DNA of 40,878 nucleotides from SICU01 sp038045445 (GCA_038045445.1 JBBSYC010000019.1:1-40878), one strand, 5' to 3'. Shown: positions 23,192 through 31,528, numbered from the stretch's first letter. The notes: generated from the letters alone by a model not told the origin. Translations and numbers: made by a program.

Positions 23192-26100
23192 ATGAGATTA
23201 GTTTTGATTGTCTTTTTTGCGATTGTTCTTCTGGCTCTTGGAGTTACACTGTTTTACTTTAATGAGAAGATATTAATGCAACCTGCACCAGAGATTCTTA
23301 ATCTAGATGGTTCTCTAGCTCCAATAGGGGCATCTCTTCAAGGAAGCAATCTTGTTGAGTTTAATTCTCAAACAAATACTTACAGAATGTCTTATACAAA
23401 TGCTAATAATGTTCTTGAGACTGCGTATGAGATAAACATTCTTGATGCGGACGTTATGAAAGGTCTTTTGAAAATAAGAGAGACTATTTCCGGAATTTAT
23501 CCAATTATTAACGGTGGCAATTATTATAGAAATTCTGCTGGAAACGTTTTAACCCCAAAACAATTCTCTGACTTGGCTACAGTTGAGTTAAGCCATAGAA
23601 TAGAGCAAGGAAATATTGTTATTTTAGAATACTTTGAAACTTTCGAGGGAATTAACTCTAGAAAAAGGTTTGAAATTGAAATTGTTGGAAAATCTCTTGT
23701 GATAAGGTCTTATGCTGTAAATCCTTCTTTAAATTCAATAAATAATTATGCTGGATTCGGATTGGGAGAAATTGGAAATTCAAATGTGGCAAGAGCGATT
23801 CAAGTGCCTTATATGAAAACCTCCACTGTAAGTGTAGTAAATAATAATATATTTGTTTCTAATTATATTGACTGGACAAAGTCTTCATCAAATCAGAGAC
23901 CTTTAAAAAATGGTCCTTCACTTAACGGAAATTCATTCTCAAATTCATTTTCATCTCAGTATGTTCCTGGACAAAATGGAGTTTATAGTTCCTTCAATGA
24001 AACTTCTTATATTACAGTAAGTCGTGATATTAAGGATACTTTTATGAACGTTAACAGGCAGAAATCTCCTTATCGTGATTCTCTCAATAATAAACTTTCA
24101 GTTCATATGGCTTTGATTAATCATCAGAGATATATTGATAACTCAAACCCTGCTGGGAGATTTTATCCTAATGCTCGAGAGATAATTAGAAAATTAAGTG
24201 ATTATGGTGTTAGAGATTTGTTCTTTACGCTACACTCTTCCCAATCTCTAAATAATGGTCTTCTTTATCCAAATATCTGCCCCCCTTCTAGTTGGTATGG
24301 GAGTATTGCAGACTTGGTTACTTTGAGAGATACTGCCCTATCTCAAGGATACTATTTTGCACCGATACATGATAATAGGATGGATATGTTTCAAGGTTCT
24401 CCTTACTGGAATGGATATTGCGATTCAAATAGAATTCCTGTTTCTGTTCCTGGTGTTTTTCCTATCTCTCTAAATCAAGATGGGACGTGTAAAGTCAGTG
24501 GATGGCATAGCTCTTCTGTTGGCAACGGAGATTATTTTTATGTCATTCCTTCAGATAAACTTTTAGATTACGCAGTGCCTGAAATGCAGTGTATAAATAA
24601 TTTTATAGATAGCAATGCTCACTATCTTGATGTTTCTTCAAAAGTATCATTTAATGAACTGATTGATTATTCTGAGTCAAATAGTCTTTCTAGGACAATT
24701 GGTCAGGGGATTCAAAATATTATTGAACTAAATGATTTTGTTTATCAGTCAATTCAAGGACCTATATCCGCCGAAGGAGGGGAACACGCTCTAGATACGA
24801 TAGATACTCTTATTGCTGGAAAAGTTGATTCATTTAACAGAGAGATTTTTGGAAGAGAAGACGCCCCTATAATCCCAGATTTTGAATTAATTGTATCAAA
24901 GCCTTTAATGGTTGGAAGAGGTATGGGTTCTTATGAGAGATGGGTGATTGAGCCTGGAAATAGTGGCTGGATACAAAAACTAAATTTTTCGAAATTTATA
25001 AGAGATAAATCTGATAAATATAGGGCAACCACTATTGCATTTGGACATACTGGATTTTATGATGACCAATTTTTATGGTTGGATGCTAATTCAACTAATT
25101 TGAATGAATTTTATAATTATCTTGTAAAAGAATATTATATATTTTCTGAAATGCAGAGACTTTACCTTGAGAGTGAAGTAAATTCTATTGAATATTATAA
25201 AGATGGTGTTTTTAGGGACTTGAGTGGGATTTTAGTTTCGTTTGCAACTCAAGCTGAACAAAATACTTATTTCAAAGATAATACTAAATTAAAAATAACT
25301 TATAAAAATGGTCTGGAAGTTTTTATCAATAGGGATGCTGGTCAAGTATGGCAAATAACTGTTAATAATAAAATTTATTATCTTCCTCCTAATGCATGGT
25401 TTGCTACACATCCTTATTCTGGTTTGCTTGTTTATTCAGCATTAGTTGATTCTAACGGTAATCCTGACCCTCTTGGACACAGAGTAGATTATGCTAAAAC
25501 TTCATCTTATACTATGGCTAATGGAAGAGGCATTCCAACATCTTTTGATAATGGAGCTATTCAAACCACTTATCTTAAAGTTGTAAAACCGGATGAATGG
25601 AATCTGCTTGAAGAAGAAGATGGGAGATTTAGAATATCGCTTGCGCCAAGTTGTGGAGATAATATATGCAATGGTGGTGAGACCTGCTCAACATGCTCAA
25701 TAGATTGTCTGATTTGTAATGGCGAACCTTCTGGAAGACCTTATGGTCTTAATGTAACCTCATTAAGTTCAAGCTCATTAAAACTGAACTGGGTAGATAA
25801 CAGCACTGGTGAAGATGGATTTAAAATAGGATATAAGAAGTCTTTTTCTCAAACTTGGAATACTGTTGAGGGAGCCAATAATTTACCTCCTGGGACAATT
25901 GAATTTACTCAAAATGGGCTTGAGGCAAATACTGCTTATGATTACAGAGTGGCTTCATTTAATGAGTTTGGAAATTCTGAATGGTCTGATATTGCATCAG
26001 GAACAACTAAAGGGTCGAGCAATAATATTGGAGGAAGTTCTGGAGGCGGTTCCGGAGGAGGCGGTGGGGGAGGTGGTGCAGGAGGAATTGTGCCTGGTTT

Positions 26101-26404
26101 TGTAACAAGGAATCAATGCGCTGATTTTATAGACAATGATTTTGATGGACTTATAGATTATCCCGAAGATACTGGGTGCACAAGCTCTAACGGAAATAGT
26201 GAAGAGGAATATGTTTATAGAACAGAAGACTCTAATGGTTATTCTGAAGATGGAGATTATTCTGAAGAGAAAGTTAGATTTAACCCCGTACTTCTATCTT
26301 TTATGATAATACTTGTTTTGGGAATAGTTTTTATTAGTTTTATAATTATAAGATTATTGAGAGCACACAATAGGTTTCGTCAAATGAGTAATCAAATTGG
26401 GTGA
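23192..26404 (+). CDS. Large anchored surface protein with glycosidase-like barrel and fibronectin III domain
   Basis: About 1070 residues. An N-terminal hydrophobic signal or anchor (LVLIVFFAIVLLALGVTLFY, residues 3-22) and a C-terminal helix (LLSFMIILVLGIVFISFIII, about 1032-1052) with a basic tail bracket an extracellular body. Residues about 290-640 resemble a TIM-barrel glycoside hydrolase (VHMALINHQRY, VRDLFFTLHSS, YFAPIHDNRMDMFQGSPYW), possibly polysaccharide-active, but no catalytic acid is assigned. A Cys-rich CGDNICNGGETCSTC motif, a fibronectin III domain (about 850-945), a Gly/Ser-rich linker (26030-26090) and a calcium-loop-like DFIDNDFDGLIDYPED segment follow. Likely roles are cell-surface binding or processing of glycans on a host or neighbour. 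Confidence 0.8.
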   Translation: MRLVLIVFFAIVLLALGVTLFYFNEKILMQPAPEILNLDGSLAPIGASLQGSNLVEFNSQTNTYRMSYTNANNVLETAYEINILDADVMKGLLKIRETISGIYPIINGGNYYRNSAGNVLTPKQFSDLATVELSHRIEQGNIVILEYFETFEGINSRKRFEIEIVGKSLVIRSYAVNPSLNSINNYAGFGLGEIGNSNVARAIQVPYMKTSTVSVVNNNIFVSNYIDWTKSSSNQRPLKNGPSLNGNSFSNSFSSQYVPGQNGVYSSFNETSYITVSRDIKDTFMNVNRQKSPYRDSLNNKLSVHMALINHQRYIDNSNPAGRFYPNAREIIRKLSDYGVRDLFFTLHSSQSLNNGLLYPNICPPSSWYGSIADLVTLRDTALSQGYYFAPIHDNRMDMFQGSPYWNGYCDSNRIPVSVPGVFPISLNQDGTCKVSGWHSSSVGNGDYFYVIPSDKLLDYAVPEMQCINNFIDSNAHYLDVSSKVSFNELIDYSESNSLSRTIGQGIQNIIELNDFVYQSIQGPISAEGGEHALDTIDTLIAGKVDSFNREIFGREDAPIIPDFELIVSKPLMVGRGMGSYERWVIEPGNSGWIQKLNFSKFIRDKSDKYRATTIAFGHTGFYDDQFLWLDANSTNLNEFYNYLVKEYYIFSEMQRLYLESEVNSIEYYKDGVFRDLSGILVSFATQAEQNTYFKDNTKLKITYKNGLEVFINRDAGQVWQITVNNKIYYLPPNAWFATHPYSGLLVYSALVDSNGNPDPLGHRVDYAKTSSYTMANGRGIPTSFDNGAIQTTYLKVVKPDEWNLLEEEDGRFRISLAPSCGDNICNGGETCSTCSIDCLICNGEPSGRPYGLNVTSLSSSSLKLNWVDNSTGEDGFKIGYKKSFSQTWNTVEGANNLPPGTIEFTQNGLEANTAYDYRVASFNEFGNSEWSDIASGTTKGSSNNIGGSSGGGSGGGGGGGGAGGIVPGFVTRNQCADFIDNDFDGLIDYPEDTGCTSSNGNSEEEYVYRTEDSNGYSEDGDYSEEKVRFNPVLLSFMIILVLGIVFISFIIIRLLRAHNRFRQMSNQIG

Positions 26405-26429
26405 TTGGTCGGGATTATTTTTTATTTTT

Positions 26430-26491
26430 TTATGGGGCTGATGTGAAATCTCCGCCAATTAATAAGAAAAATTATGGGGCTATTTTGAAAT
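26430..26491 (+). repeat. Short direct repeat upstream of the 26538 gene
   Basis: TTATGGGGCTGATGTGAAAT (26430-26449) and TTATGGGGCTATTTTGAAAT (26472-26491) match at 16 of 20 positions, 42 bp apart. They lie just before the promoter of the small secreted-protein gene and could be regulator sites. Inverted pieces of the second copy recur after that gene (26906-26929). Confidence 0.4.
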
Positions 26492-26509
26492 TAGGGTTGA
26501 GCAAAATAC

Positions 26510-26516
26510 TTATAAA
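26510..26516 (+). promoter_or_regulatory. TATA box of the 26538 gene
   Basis: TTATAAA lies 22-28 bp before ATG 26538, consistent with a leaderless transcript. Confidence 0.4.
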
Positions 26517-26537
26517 CTATAAAATGATAACAAAAAT

Positions 26538-26897
26538 ATGACAAAAGGATTTTTGAAAAGACTTGCAACACTTGGCTTAGCGGGAGTAATTTATTTTTCT
26601 CCATTAGCTGTTAATGCCGTTAATATTTGGGCAAATAGCAAATTCCAAGACATAGGAGAAGGATACAAAGTTAGAGAAATTGGCAATCAAAGACAATTTT
26701 ATATTGGTAACAGGATGGGATTAGCTCTTCTTGCAATAGATGAAAACGGAGACGGCACCTTTGATAAATTATACCAAAATATGCCATTTTCTGCATTTAT
26801 GAGTGGTCCTGGATACAGATTAATGGAAACGGAAACAACCGCAACAGATAGAGAAAGATTTGAAAAAGCAAAAAATCTTCTAAGCCAAAAAAAATAA
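26538..26897 (+). CDS. Small secreted protein with an EF-hand-like acidic loop
   Basis: A 119-residue protein with a clear signal peptide: MTKGFLKR, a hydrophobic stretch LATLGLAGVIYFSPLAV, and AVNAVN as probable cleavage site near residue 27. The mature part has the loop DENGDGTFDKL (about residues 73-83), typical of calcium-binding dockerin/VCBS-like repeats, and a helical charged C terminus (RERFEKAKNLLSQKK). The gene at 29577 encodes a protein of similar plan (hydrophobic N terminus plus a DLNGDGFSD loop). Function is unknown; extracellular location is the firm inference. Confidence 0.75.
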   Translation: MTKGFLKRLATLGLAGVIYFSPLAVNAVNIWANSKFQDIGEGYKVREIGNQRQFYIGNRMGLALLAIDENGDGTFDKLYQNMPFSAFMSGPGYRLMETETTATDRERFEKAKNLLSQKK

Positions 26898-27000
26898 ATT
26901 CTTTCTTTCAAAAATAGCCCAACCCTAAGAAAAATGAGATGAGTTGCGAAAGTCCCAACATCTTGGAACTTAAAGAGTTACACAAAAAACTCAAAGACTC

Positions 27001-27627
27001 TTATTTATCTACAATAACTCTGATGTCTACTGCTTTTCCTTCCTTGTTGTTTAATATATAAGGGTTTATGTCTAGCTCCTTTATGTTCTTGTATTTTTGA
27101 GGTATTTTTGATATAGAAACTAAGTCTTTTTTCAACAGGTCTGTGTTTAGGTTTATATTTCTAAAACCTTCGAATAACTTTCTTGATTTAAGTTCTTTAA
27201 TCATCTCTTCTGCTTCACTTATTTCTATGGGACATTTTCTTATTGAAATATCATCTAACAATTCTGTAAATACTCCTCCCAAACCAAACAATATAACGTG
27301 ACCGAAAACAGAATCTTTTTTCAGACCAATGATAAGTTGTTGGCCTTCTACAAACTTCTGGACAAGTATTCCTTTTAGTTTGAGTTTGTTTTTTTTCGCT
27401 GTTGAAATAAGGCTGTTAAAACTTGACTCTATCTCTTCACTTCTATGAACTATTGAGACTCCCCCAACATCTGTTTTATGAATTGCATCTGGAGAAATTA
27501 TTTTCATTACCAATGGTGCAGATATTTTTAATTCTTTTATTGATGTGATTATCTGCGATTCTGGTATTGAAAGATACTTTCCAATAATATCTTGTGATTT
27601 TGTTATATCTAATATCTCCTCTTTCAT
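27001..27627 (-). CDS. acdB: ADP-forming acetyl-CoA synthetase, beta (ATP-grasp) subunit
   Basis: A 208-residue ATP-grasp subunit of acyl-CoA synthetase (NDP-forming), which makes ATP from ADP while releasing acetate from acetyl-CoA. Landmarks are VMKIISPDAIHKTDVGGVSI (with the conserved HKTDVGG), LKGILVQKFVEGQQLIIGLK, FGHVILFGLGGVFTELLDD, and ELDINPYIL near the C terminus. The CoA-binding alpha subunit is encoded at 38916, 11 kb away. Split subunits are normal in archaea. Together with the nearby PDH complex this gives an acetyl-CoA-to-acetate energy route. A TATA-like ATATATATTTAACC precedes its start on the minus strand. Confidence 0.92.
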   Translation of the reverse strand: MKEEILDITKSQDIIGKYLSIPESQIITSIKELKISAPLVMKIISPDAIHKTDVGGVSIVHRSEEIESSFNSLISTAKKNKLKLKGILVQKFVEGQQLIIGLKKDSVFGHVILFGLGGVFTELLDDISIRKCPIEISEAEEMIKELKSRKLFEGFRNINLNTDLLKKDLVSISKIPQKYKNIKELDINPYILNNKEGKAVDIRVIVDK

Positions 27628-27749
27628 AGATTATTTTAGTGTTTTTAGGTTAAATATATATTGGTTGCTTGGTGTTTGGAGATGGTCTTAAATGTGTTTG
27701 TTGTTTTTAACACCATAATTATTATAAACTAAAAAGGTGTGAAGAGGTT

Positions 27750-28193
27750 ATGAGAATTGAGGATATGGGAAGAATCCCTTTAGCGAGTATATTTTGTCCA
27801 GAGACTTCAGTACATAGATTATTGAATCGTTTGAGTCATAGTGGAGTTGGAATTAACCCTGTTGATTGTGAACAAAGAGTTAGATATATCTTATTAGGAG
27901 AGAGTAAAGAGTCAGTTATACCATTACCAATTAATGTTTCGGATCATGCAAGAGTTGAAGGTTTTGTTTTACGAAATGGGACTCTTAGAATTGATTTATC
28001 TAATTATCTTGGAGCGCGGAATTCTGAGGAATATGGACTTGGTGTCAGATATAAAGTCTTATTTGATGGGCGTGATGCAGAAAGGGATCATTTTGATATA
28101 TCTGTAAGAACTTTAAGGGATTTCTATAATCCTATGAATCTTTTTGGAAACCCTATAGGAACTGTATTATCAAACCCTCCTAGATCTCAATAA
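27750..28193 (+). CDS. Hypothetical protein, 147 residues
   Basis: No family recognised. The product is soluble-looking, with two Cys (IFCPETS, VDCEQRV), no signal peptide and no membrane helix. A TATA box (TTATAAAC, about 27722-27729) and a GAGG just before the ATG are visible. The C-terminal TLRDFYNPMNLFGNP has a faint echo in the next gene (NVRDFYRPLEPEKI), at a similar distance from the end, so the two may be diverged paralogs or interacting partners. The next gene begins 31 bp downstream with its own TATA box. Confidence 0.7.
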   Translation: MRIEDMGRIPLASIFCPETSVHRLLNRLSHSGVGINPVDCEQRVRYILLGESKESVIPLPINVSDHARVEGFVLRNGTLRIDLSNYLGARNSEEYGLGVRYKVLFDGRDAERDHFDISVRTLRDFYNPMNLFGNPIGTVLSNPPRSQ

Positions 28194-28195
28194 TA

Positions 28196-28203
28196 TTTAT
28201 ATA
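28196..28203 (+). promoter_or_regulatory. TATA box of the 28225 gene
   Basis: TTTATATA lies 22-29 bp before ATG 28225 and supports that start over the in-frame TTG at 28222. Confidence 0.5.
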
Positions 28204-28224
28204 CTTTCTTAAGTTTTTTGATTG

Positions 28225-28788
28225 ATGGAAGATGATGAAGGTGAATCGAGGAGTAGGGGAGAAATCCTATTTAGCAGACTTTGTTTTGAAGATTTAAATA
28301 ATGATAATCGGAGAAGAGATATAACTAAATTAGTTGATTCTATTGGAGAATTGGATGGAGAGGTTCCTAGATGTATAGTAACTTTTAAACCTCTTATAAA
28401 TTTTAGGGATGAAATTTATGAGGCTCCCCTTTCCTGCCTTGTAAACCCAGAAGGAGTTTATGATGTCCTGAAATACACTATTTTTAGCGATGAACTAACA
28501 TCATTTAGAGTTGAGCTTAAAGATGGACCTAGTTATGAAAATAGGGGTGGAGGCTCTGGTGTCTCTGGAATGATTAGTTGTCATAGGGTGAAGATACCTC
28601 CTAGAGTAGAATATAATATTAAAATTTGGGGATATGGAGAAGAACAGGAATTAGTGAATATGCTAAATGGTTTAGTTGCTAATGTAAGAGATTTTTATCG
28701 TCCGCTTGAACCTGAAAAAATTAAAGAAATTGTTGAGCGAGTATCTGGTGAACGAAAAATAACACCTGGAACAAGAAAGCGTAAGTGA
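28225..28788 (+). CDS. Hypothetical protein, 187 residues
   Basis: No family recognised. The protein has a very acidic N terminus (MEDDEGESRSRGE), a beta-rich middle (PRCIVTFKPLINFRDEIYEA, FRVELKDGPSYENRGGGSG) and a basic C-terminal tail (ERKITPGTRKRK). The motif VRDFYRPLEPEKIKEI near residue 160 recalls RDFYNP in the preceding gene. It has no signal peptide or membrane helix. The leaderless promoter implies it is transcribed on its own. Confidence 0.7.
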   Translation: MEDDEGESRSRGEILFSRLCFEDLNNDNRRRDITKLVDSIGELDGEVPRCIVTFKPLINFRDEIYEAPLSCLVNPEGVYDVLKYTIFSDELTSFRVELKDGPSYENRGGGSGVSGMISCHRVKIPPRVEYNIKIWGYGEEQELVNMLNGLVANVRDFYRPLEPEKIKEIVERVSGERKITPGTRKRK

Positions 28789-28801
28789 ATCAAGAAATCA
28801 A

Positions 28802-29200
28802 TTACTTTATATCTAAAATAAGACTTGGTCTGTATTTTCTGCATTCTTCTGCTAAAAATCTTCTGTGACACCTTTCGGGAGATTCTTCTATACACAATAT
28901 CGTCACGTCACTTTTGAGAGCTTTTTCTGCTAACTCTATGACTCTTTCTCTTGCTTCTTGCGTTTGGAGATACTCTTGATATTTTTCTATCAAACCTTCA
29001 AAAGATAAATTTTTTCTGTAAAAGTCTCTTACTAACATTGAAGGTGGTGCTAACTCTGGAATCCATGAATCGTAACTAATATTTTCTATTATTCTTTTAT
29101 CTGGAGTTCTGCCGTTGGATAATGTGTGCCTTGACATCACAGAGATTCTTAATCCATCATTACCGTCTCTTGGAGTCAATATACACTTTGTTCTTAGCAT
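28802..29200 (-). CDS. DUF488 family protein
   Basis: A 132-residue protein with the DUF488 signature near the C terminus: VTILCIEESPERCHRRFLAE (C-x-E-x3-P-x2-CHR-x2-LA), a conserved Cys/His/Arg cluster. The N terminus includes RISVMSRHTLSNGRTPD and the middle LAPPSMLVRDFYRKNLSFEG. The family is widespread and uncharacterised; the CHR cluster suggests a redox or metal site. It is divergent from a thioredoxin-like gene, with 49 bp and a TATA box on each strand between them. Confidence 0.85.
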   Translation of the reverse strand: MLRTKCILTPRDGNDGLRISVMSRHTLSNGRTPDKRIIENISYDSWIPELAPPSMLVRDFYRKNLSFEGLIEKYQEYLQTQEARERVIELAEKALKSDVTILCIEESPERCHRRFLAEECRKYRPSLILDIK

Positions 29201-29220
29201 TTTATCAGTTTAGGGAATAA

Positions 29221-29228
29221 TTTATATA
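29221..29228 (+). promoter_or_regulatory. TATA box of the thioredoxin-like gene
   Basis: TTTATATA lies 22-29 bp before ATG 29250. The surrounding A/T sequence also reads as a TATA box on the minus strand for the divergent DUF488 gene. Confidence 0.5.
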
Positions 29229-29249
29229 TCTGCTAAATTTAATTTTTAC

Positions 29250-29507
29250 ATGACACTTTATATGTTCTTTGGCACTGAATGCGTACATTGTCATGAGATG
29301 ATTCCTCTCGTTGAAAGACTTGAAAAAGAGATTAATGTAAAAGTTGAGAGGCTTGAGACATGGCATAACGCATCTAATGCTAAGAAATTGCAGGAGTTTG
29401 ATAAGGGTCGTTGTGGTGGAGTTCCTTTTTTTTACAACGATAAAACTGGAAAGTTTATCTGTGGTGCTGCAGAATATTCTGATTTGAAAGACTGGGCTAA
29501 GGGATAG
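29250..29507 (+). CDS. Thioredoxin/glutaredoxin-fold protein
   Basis: An 85-residue thiol-disulfide oxidoreductase-like protein. The N-terminal beta strand MTLYMFFGTE leads into the C-x2-C active site CVHC and a helix (MIPLVERLEKEI). The cis-proline motif is present as GVPFFYNDKTG, and an extra Cys pair lies at RCGG and FICGAA. At this length it is a minimal glutaredoxin-like fold. It has its own leaderless promoter. It could serve as a reductant for MsrA or the ribonucleotide reductase in this window, but nothing in the sequence proves that. Confidence 0.85.
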   Translation: MTLYMFFGTECVHCHEMIPLVERLEKEINVKVERLETWHNASNAKKLQEFDKGRCGGVPFFYNDKTGKFICGAAEYSDLKDWAKG

Positions 29508-29547
29508 ATAGGCTACTAAGTCAAACTAATTTTCTACAAAAACAATA

Positions 29548-29555
29548 TTTATATA
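29548..29555 (+). promoter_or_regulatory. TATA box of the 29577 gene
   Basis: TTTATATA lies 22-29 bp before ATG 29577. The in-frame TTG at 29556 touches the box, so 29577 is the better start. Confidence 0.5.
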
Positions 29556-29576
29556 TTGATTAAACTTTATCAACTC

Positions 29577-29879
29577 ATGCGGGAGAATGATAGACCTGAA
29601 AGGAAGGTTCTTGTTCTGGCCACTGCGTCACTTTTTGCATTATTGGGTTATCTAAATAAAAATTATCCAACACCAAAAGAAAAAGAAAGCCCCCTGGTTC
29701 AGGTTGTTGTAAATGGAGACTTGAATGGTGATGGGTTTTCAGATATAATCAGACGCACAGGGGATAGATGGGAAGTTAGCTACTTTAGTGGTAAAAACTA
29801 CTCTTTATTTATGGAGATTAGACCTGAAGATGAAAATAGAGCAGCGGAAATTTTTGCAGATTATATTATGAAAAGATAA
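29577..29879 (+). CDS. Small anchored protein with a calcium-loop-like motif
   Basis: A 100-residue protein. MRENDRPERK is followed by a hydrophobic helix (VLVLATASLFALLGYL, residues about 11-26), then an extracellular domain with GDLNGDGFSDIIRR, which matches FG-GAP/VCBS-type Ca-binding loops, and GDRWEVSYFSGKNY. The layout resembles the secreted protein at 26538. No function is known; it is probably exposed on the cell surface. It ends 47 bp before the PDH E1-alpha gene, which has its own promoter. Confidence 0.75.
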   Translation: MRENDRPERKVLVLATASLFALLGYLNKNYPTPKEKESPLVQVVVNGDLNGDGFSDIIRRTGDRWEVSYFSGKNYSLFMEIRPEDENRAAEIFADYIMKR

Positions 29880-29892
29880 AAAAATCGCTTGA

Positions 29893-29900
29893 TTTATATA
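29893..29900 (+). promoter_or_regulatory. TATA box of pdhA
   Basis: TTTATATA lies 27-34 bp before ATG 29927; GAGGG directly precedes the start. pdhA, pdhB and probably pdhC are each transcribed from their own promoter. Confidence 0.5.
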
Positions 29901-29926
29901 GTTGATTTAATAATTCTTATTGAGGG

Positions 29927-31069
29927 ATGATGGAAAAAGTAATTGCTGAATTTGATGTTAATTACATTCAGATTCTTGATGAACATGGAAATTGTGATGA
30001 AAAAAACAAACCCAAATTATCTGATGATGTTTTGAAGGAGATGTATAGATTTCTTATCTTAACTAAGACATTTGATGATAAGGCCATTAAACTGCAAAGA
30101 CAGGGAAGACTTGGAACTTATGCGTCCATGCGAGGACAGGAAGCTTGTCAAATAGGAAGTGTTTTTGCTTTAAGTAAGAACGACTGGATATTTCCTGCTT
30201 TTCGCGAGAATGGAGTTTATATGGCTAAGGGAGTTTCTGCTGAAATGCTTTATCGCTACTGGATGGGTGATGAAAGGGGAATGAAGATACCTTCTGGAAT
30301 TAACATTCTTCCTGTTTCAATTACTGTTGGTGCTCATTTACCTCACGCAGTTGGTACTGGAATGGCATTTAATTATTTAAACCAAAAAAATGTTTCTGTT
30401 GTTTACTTTGGAGATGGAGCGACTTCGGAAGGGGATTTTCATACTGCTTTGAATTTTGCCGGAGTCTTTAAAGCGCCTTGTGTTTTTATATGTCAAAATA
30501 ATCAGTGGGCAATATCTACTCCCGTTAGAGAACAGACAGCTTCGCAAACAATTGCTCAAAAGGCAATTGCTTATGGAATTCATGGAGTACAAGTAGATGG
30601 GAATGATGTTTTTGCAGTCTATAATGCAACAAAAGATGCTGTTGATAGGGCAAGACAAGGAAAAGGATCTACACTTATAGAGTGTTTTACTTATAGATTG
30701 GCTGACCATACAACATCTGATGAGGCTAAGAGATATAGAGATGAAAATGAATTGAAAGAGTGGTTTACTAAAGACCCAATAACTAGATTTGAGAATTATC
30801 TTGTTAATATGAAAATTATTAATCCTGTGTTGATTGGAAAAGTTAAGGCTGAATGCGAACAAGAGATTGAAATTGCGGTTAAGAAAGCTGAAAGTGCTAA
30901 GCCTCAAACACCTGTTGAAATGTTTGATTATCTTTATGAAAACTTGACTGATGAATTAAAAGAACAGCGTGATAAGTCTGCCCGTGAAAATAAAATTATA
31001 ACTAAAACTATTTCTGGAGAAAATAGTGCAAAGAATGCTGGAGTTGTTGGAGAATTGGAGGAAGCTTAG
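29927..31069 (+). CDS. pdhA: Pyruvate dehydrogenase (2-oxoacid dehydrogenase) E1 component, alpha subunit
   Basis: Thiamine-diphosphate enzyme subunit that, with E1-beta, decarboxylates pyruvate and reductively acetylates lipoyl-E2. The 380-residue protein shows GRLGTYASMRGQEACQIGS, FPAFRENGVYMAKGV, SITVGAHLPHAVGTGMAF, the TPP motif VVYFGDGATSEGDFH ending in QNNQWAIST (residues about 157-198), and YRLADHTTSDEAKRYR. It is of the heterotetrameric bacterial/haloarchaeal type and lacks no obvious catalytic element. Pyruvate as substrate is inferred; a branched-chain 2-oxoacid is possible. The next plus-strand PDH gene is 1.6 kb away because HicBA and lplA lie between them on the other strand. The stop overlaps hicA by 4 bp. 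Confidence 0.93.
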   Translation: MMEKVIAEFDVNYIQILDEHGNCDEKNKPKLSDDVLKEMYRFLILTKTFDDKAIKLQRQGRLGTYASMRGQEACQIGSVFALSKNDWIFPAFRENGVYMAKGVSAEMLYRYWMGDERGMKIPSGINILPVSITVGAHLPHAVGTGMAFNYLNQKNVSVVYFGDGATSEGDFHTALNFAGVFKAPCVFICQNNQWAISTPVREQTASQTIAQKAIAYGIHGVQVDGNDVFAVYNATKDAVDRARQGKGSTLIECFTYRLADHTTSDEAKRYRDENELKEWFTKDPITRFENYLVNMKIINPVLIGKVKAECEQEIEIAVKKAESAKPQTPVEMFDYLYENLTDELKEQRDKSARENKIITKTISGENSAKNAGVVGELEEA

Positions 31070-31299
31070 ACTTCGAATCTTAATCTCTCATATTCTTCTA
31101 CAGAGATTCTTATTTGGTTCAGAATTTGTTTAAGCAAACCCTTTCCAATATCTTCATTTGCATGTACGGGTACAACTGTTCTTCTTCCATCTAAATGTTT
31201 AAAACGTATATGGCTACCTTTTCCTTGAATTGCAATAAACCCTAATCTTTCTAAAATTTTACAAAGCTTCTTTCCTGAAACTGGCACAAGCTTAGGCAT
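31066..31299 (-). CDS. hicA: HicA mRNA interferase toxin
   Basis: A 77-residue toxin of the HicA family, which has a double-stranded RNA-binding-like fold and cleaves mRNA. Typical features are MPKLVPVSGKKLCKILERLG at the N terminus, then GSHIRFKH with the catalytic His, RRTVVPVHANEDIGKGLLKQ, and IRISVEEYERL at the C terminus. It follows hicB by 1 bp on the same strand, so the order is antitoxin first. The pair sits inside the PDH cluster, convergent with pdhA, and appears intact. Confidence 0.92.
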   Translation of the reverse strand: MPKLVPVSGKKLCKILERLGFIAIQGKGSHIRFKHLDGRRTVVPVHANEDIGKGLLKQILNQIRISVEEYERLRFEV

Positions 31300-31300
31300 A

Positions 31301-31528
31301 TTAACTGTTGATAGTTTGATATTTTTTAAACTGTAATTTTTGTAAACCTATAAATTTCATTGGCTTTATACCTTCGTTATCTGTTTCCAAACATAACTCT
31401 ATTGCTTCTTTTATTCTTTCTAGTAATTCTGGAATTGTTTTAGCTTGTGTATAACATCCTTGTATCTCGGGCACGCTTGCCACATAAATTCCGTCTTCGT
31501 CTTGCTCGATTATAACTGTGAACTCCAT
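31301..31528 (-). CDS. hicB: HicB antitoxin
   Basis: A 75-residue antitoxin with the partial RNase H-like HicB fold: MEFTVIIEQDEDGIYVASVP, EIQGCYTQAKTIPELLERIK and EAIELCLETDNE. The C terminus is short and has no obvious DNA-binding domain, so autoregulation may need HicA or may be absent. A TATA-like ATATAAAA at 31551-31558 (TTTTATAT on the minus strand) lies 23-30 bp before its start, at the lplA stop, giving the module its own promoter. Confidence 0.9.
   Translation of the reverse strand: MEFTVIIEQDEDGIYVASVPEIQGCYTQAKTIPELLERIKEAIELCLETDNEGIKPMKFIGLQKLQFKKYQTINS

Noticed and set aside
26938..27000. An RNase P or box C/D-like RNA (GCGAAAGTCCC and GAGATGAG strings)
   Set aside because: The matches are short and isolated; the rest of the conserved core or the paired C/D boxes is missing and the space is only about 60 bp.
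30377..30907. A 176-codon frame antisense to pdhA
   Set aside because: It lies wholly within the strongly conserved pdhA coding sequence and its translation has no recognisable domain; it is a shadow frame.
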